Assembly (NCBI GenBank): GCA_964636865.1
Contig: CAZWVJ010000050.1
Span: 1 to 8,662 of the forward strand
Source of the DNA: B1SED10-75 sp964636865
GTDB taxonomy: Bacteria > Bacillota > Dethiobacteria > DTU022 > PWGO01
Direction of reading: 5' to 3'
Length of the DNA stretch: 8,662 nt
Notes under the pieces: model-generated
Told to the model about the DNA's origin: nothing
The model's database searches: none
What the model saw: only the letters and a program-made list of their open reading frames with translations
Program-made: the position numbers and the translations under genes
Shown here: piece after piece, positions 7,001 through 8,662 of the stretch
How positions within the stretch are numbered: position 1 is the first letter of the stretch
Layout of the letters: every line of letters starts with the position of its first letter

Positions 7001-7371
7001 AAATCAAAATAACTGATGAACAGGGCAATCAGAGCAACTTCTCACAAGTGGCCCGGGATAAGTCGGGGGGAGAGACGCAGGTGCCATTTTACGTGGCTAT
7101 ACTGGCTTCGTTTTATCAGGCTTATCAGTTGTATCGGAAATCGGATACCCTGCGCCTGGTGGTATTCGATGAGGCTTTCAACAATATGGATGCCGACCGG
7201 ATTGAAGAGGCTATCCGCTTTATGCAAAACCTTGGGTTTCAGGCCATTATTGTTGCCCTTACCGGTCGTATTCAGCTTATCGTGCCGCATGTAAATACCA
7301 ACTTGGTGGTGATGCGGGAGGGTTACCATAGCTTTATTGAGCGGGTTACTCGGAAAGAGCTTACGGAGTAG
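4069..7371 (+). CDS. jetC: Wadjet subunit JetC, SMC/MukB-like ATPase
   Basis: The protein is 1100 aa, an SMC-type ATPase that dimerises at a hinge and drives loop extrusion by JetABC. The N-terminal head begins MRILTKIKLINWHYF and carries Walker A GDNGAGKST at 30-38 (K36). Long charged coiled-coil stretches cover about 235-460 and 625-900, enclosing a less charged hinge region at about 462-625 (VPVHIFCEAIDI, RNAIEGYL). The C-terminal head carries the ABC signature KSGGE at 998-1002, Walker B LVVFDE with D1034 and E1035, and the D-loop NNMDADR. All ATPase motifs are intact. The ATG at 4069 is chosen because GGGAG sits 11 bases upstream and the family pattern starts at MRIL; the in-frame GTG at 4051, which would add six residues, has no ribosome binding site. 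It is shorter than MukB (about 1480 aa) but usual for JetC. Adjacent genes confirm Wadjet rather than a housekeeping SMC. Confidence 0.95.
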   Translation: MRILTKIKLINWHYFINETISIDGDTLVTGDNGAGKSTLIDALQVVMIGNLSKVRFNSAAMKDRTTRDIRSYLRGKTGAEGKSGFLRDYDFSSYIVLEITHTTYNKPYLIGVVFDYYHATGEEEHVFFRLDEEYLQDDLFFKGPREPRNRREFFDYLKAKGIKYKHYHNDISRYIYDLKQLFGGVKDSFFSLFTKGISFTPITNLRSFVYEYILEEKTLDVATMKEYFERFRQVEEMIDETKKEMAELENIESIYREINKMRDTLQVNEYMVQRGYWEHIKEIIGAKEQERDALLTRQKELLDRITETEEQKKGLEQNIEELAEAMRENEAKQKEERLSRELEQLWAQLGELEKLEKNLVHKLKVERDEIEQLLGVLQYLEAPVELTRPLLEAKDRWLSAISSEGKDFPEDTAGLAEAWGKAMDWVKTQNDRWENEERELAEEEKRLEEVIANLEKNRVLGPESSTVKLKEVLEEQLLDPEGGKVPVHIFCEAIDIKNEKWRNAIEGYLHTQKFDLLVPPNYFDEALSLYERHKFTLGIERVGLVNTGRLLEESRAAQENSLAEEITAHVNYVDAYANWLLGGLIKCEREQELKQYARAITDSCMLYQNHTARQIPHSRYETPYIGEEAIKTQLQRNRDYLNDVRQKRREIKDKIQSASNVKSLSLDKRDRYQYLQENSRQLQEKDAVSARMREVQEELMSLDISEYKRLEQEHQEKKRSLNELVENMRKMDTEKGELSSKVKNAEEEIDRLGEESKERYQDLHEMESQLDEGLRERCAQKWEKEAKEKKPEVLMKNYSSSREGINTSINNKMQSLIKARTEYCHRFNFPEDPEKHDNEPYRRRYYLLVNSHLQDYEEQAREAREKAEQSFQEHFIARLGEYIKQAEEEIKELNRALKDMRFGTDTYRFSLTARQETKRYYDMITDTGVYQGSIFRDAFYDKHGDAIKDLFYEIINKQDDLSQAMHSLTDYRTYLDFEIKITDEQGNQSNFSQVARDKSGGETQVPFYVAILASFYQAYQLYRKSDTLRLVVFDEAFNNMDADRIEEAIRFMQNLGFQAIIVALTGRIQLIVPHVNTNLVVMREGYHSFIERVTRKELTE

Positions 7372-7461
7372 TAGAGTTCTGAAGGTAAAAAGATACAACC
7401 ATATTTATTATTCAAGGATTTAAATACTGTCATACTATTTCTTGGTTTACAGGTTGTGATT

Positions 7462-8662
7462 ATGTTGAAACTAAGTAAAATACAAAAAGATGTTTTGACC
7501 AGGCTTGTAGACAGGTATGAGAACCGGAGCGACTACGGTTCTGACCAAAAGAACCCGCGCCGTACTCTTTTAAAAATTGATTCCCGGCAATATCCTGATT
7601 ATCACCATATAAGTGACAGCAGCTTTCGCTTAAGTTTTAACGCGGAAATGGAGCAGCTGGAACGAAATGGTCTGGTTGGTTTGGAGTGGGAACGTTTTAA
7701 TGAAGGTGAAATATTACATAGAGTGGCCCTGGTAGAGGATTCTTTGCCGGAAATATATAATCTGCTTGAGCGCAGGTCTAAGAGAGAAATATATCGGTCT
7801 GCTATTTCCATTTTGGAGGAATGGCGTCAAGATGCACCTTCCGAATTATCCTCTTTCTATGAACAATCTATAGTCAGGCTCAAAAAAATGGAAGCGCCCC
7901 CATCACCGCTAAAGCCTGAGAAAGAGAAAGAACTTGTTCATATACTAAAAGGACTGCATGCTTTTTATGAGCCTCGGAAAAGTGAAATTGCCAAGCGGAT
8001 GCTGAGTGTTCGTCTGTACGGCGATTCCAAGCGGTGGGAAGCTCTGGAGAAAAGTATACTATCCTTACTAAAAAAATATTGCCTGTCCCATGAAGAAGCA
8101 TCTCTCAGCAATGAGGAATTATTATCGGAAAGAGGAATAGTAGATAATCCTCTGCATATTAACATAGCAGGCTCCCTGGTATTTTCCACTGAAAAAGGGG
8201 AGGTAGATTTGAGTGTTTTTTATCCTGATTTGGGGCTCTCCTCGGAAATGGCAGAGGATTTGGTGATTCGGGCCAGTAATGCCGGAGCAGTTGTCACCGT
8301 GGAAAACAAGACTTCTTATTACCAATATATTAGAGAAGGTCCTTTAGAGAATCTGGTCCTGTATCTGGGTGGGTATCACAATTCACCCCGCCGCAAGCTG
8401 TTGCAGAAAATATATTATTATTTCATGGAGCAAGAAAGAGAGACTCCATTTTACCACTGGGGGGACATGGACCTGGGTGGCATAAATATATGGTATAATC
8501 TTAAAGAGAAAACAGGAATTCCATTTCAACCTCTATACATGGATGTTGAGACTTACAGGAAGTATCTCCATAGTGGATATCCTATAGATGAAGCATATTG
8601 TCAAAAGCTGGCCTCTCTTTTGGAAAATCCGGATTTGGCTATATTTCATCCCTTGATTCGCG
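7462..8662 (+). CDS. jetD: Wadjet nuclease subunit JetD (DUF2220-like, Toprim), partial (3' end outside window)
   Basis: Four hundred codons are visible before the window ends. JetD is the subunit that, in studied Wadjet systems, cuts circular plasmid DNA once the JetABC motor has extruded it. Residues 1-150 form an N-terminal region starting MLKLSKIQKDVLTRLVDRYE. About 160-205 (FYEPRKSEIAKRMLS and a following amphipathic helix) fits a winged helix like the DNA-binding domain of topoisomerase VI A. A Toprim domain follows with E281 in TVENK, LGGYHN, and the acidic pair D335-M-D337 in WGDMDLGG, the metal-binding residues. A C-terminal stretch of perhaps a few dozen residues is lost. The ATG at 7462 has only a weak AGGT upstream; a GTG at 7456 is in frame and would add two residues. 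The gap to jetC is 90 bases with no terminator, so co-transcription is likely. Confidence 0.92.
   Translation, partial: MLKLSKIQKDVLTRLVDRYENRSDYGSDQKNPRRTLLKIDSRQYPDYHHISDSSFRLSFNAEMEQLERNGLVGLEWERFNEGEILHRVALVEDSLPEIYNLLERRSKREIYRSAISILEEWRQDAPSELSSFYEQSIVRLKKMEAPPSPLKPEKEKELVHILKGLHAFYEPRKSEIAKRMLSVRLYGDSKRWEALEKSILSLLKKYCLSHEEASLSNEELLSERGIVDNPLHINIAGSLVFSTEKGEVDLSVFYPDLGLSSEMAEDLVIRASNAGAVVTVENKTSYYQYIREGPLENLVLYLGGYHNSPRRKLLQKIYYYFMEQERETPFYHWGDMDLGGINIWYNLKEKTGIPFQPLYMDVETYRKYLHSGYPIDEAYCQKLASLLENPDLAIFHPLIR

Noticed and set aside
7016..7294. Plus-strand frame of 92 codons inside jetC
   Set aside because: It overlaps the codons for the SGGE signature and Walker B of JetC, which are clearly in the main frame; it is a shadow.

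Overview
The window carries a nearly complete Wadjet (JetABCD) defence operon reading rightward (about 1810 to 8662). A divergent, partial gene for a two-nuclease-domain protein reads leftward off the left edge (979 to 1). The organism is probably a low-to-moderate GC Firmicute of the Clostridia, perhaps of the Desulfotomaculum/Peptococcaceae kind. This is inferred from purine-rich Shine-Dalgarno sites, TTG starts, extended -10 promoters and the type of Jet proteins; no taxonomic marker gene is present.

Region 1-979 (minus strand) is the first 326 codons of a DUF2779-type protein. It has an N-terminal PD-(D/E)XK nuclease with a Cas4-like cysteine pattern (one Cys near the N-terminus and three after the nuclease core), followed by the beginning of a DEDD/RNase H-fold exonuclease domain that is cut by the window edge.

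Region 980-1865 is an 886-base divergent intergenic region with no convincing gene. It holds a leftward extended -10 promoter whose -35 position is covered by a perfect inverted repeat, a GC-rich block with a 10-bp palindrome, an inverted pair of 22-bp repeats bounding 184 bp that looks like a small MITE or REP-type relic, and a strong rightward extended -10 promoter in front of jetA.

Region 1866-8662 holds jetA (kleisin-like, 477 aa), jetB (KITE/MukE-like, 218 aa, with a poly-acidic tail), jetC (SMC/MukB-like ATPase, 1100 aa from the preferred ATG) and jetD (Toprim-containing nuclease subunit, 400 codons visible, 3' end outside the window). From what is known of Wadjet, JetA, JetB and JetC form an SMC complex that extrudes loops on circular DNA, and JetD cuts small closed circles, which restricts plasmids. 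All diagnostic ATPase motifs and the Toprim acidic residues are present, so the system looks intact as far as it can be seen. The JetA type (DUF5716-like rather than DUF3375) points to a non-type-I Wadjet, most likely type II.

Wadjet itself is known. The less explained parts are the intergenic repeats, the putative operator-promoter of the nuclease gene, the pairing of Wadjet with a Cas4/DEDD double nuclease, and the acidic tail of JetB.
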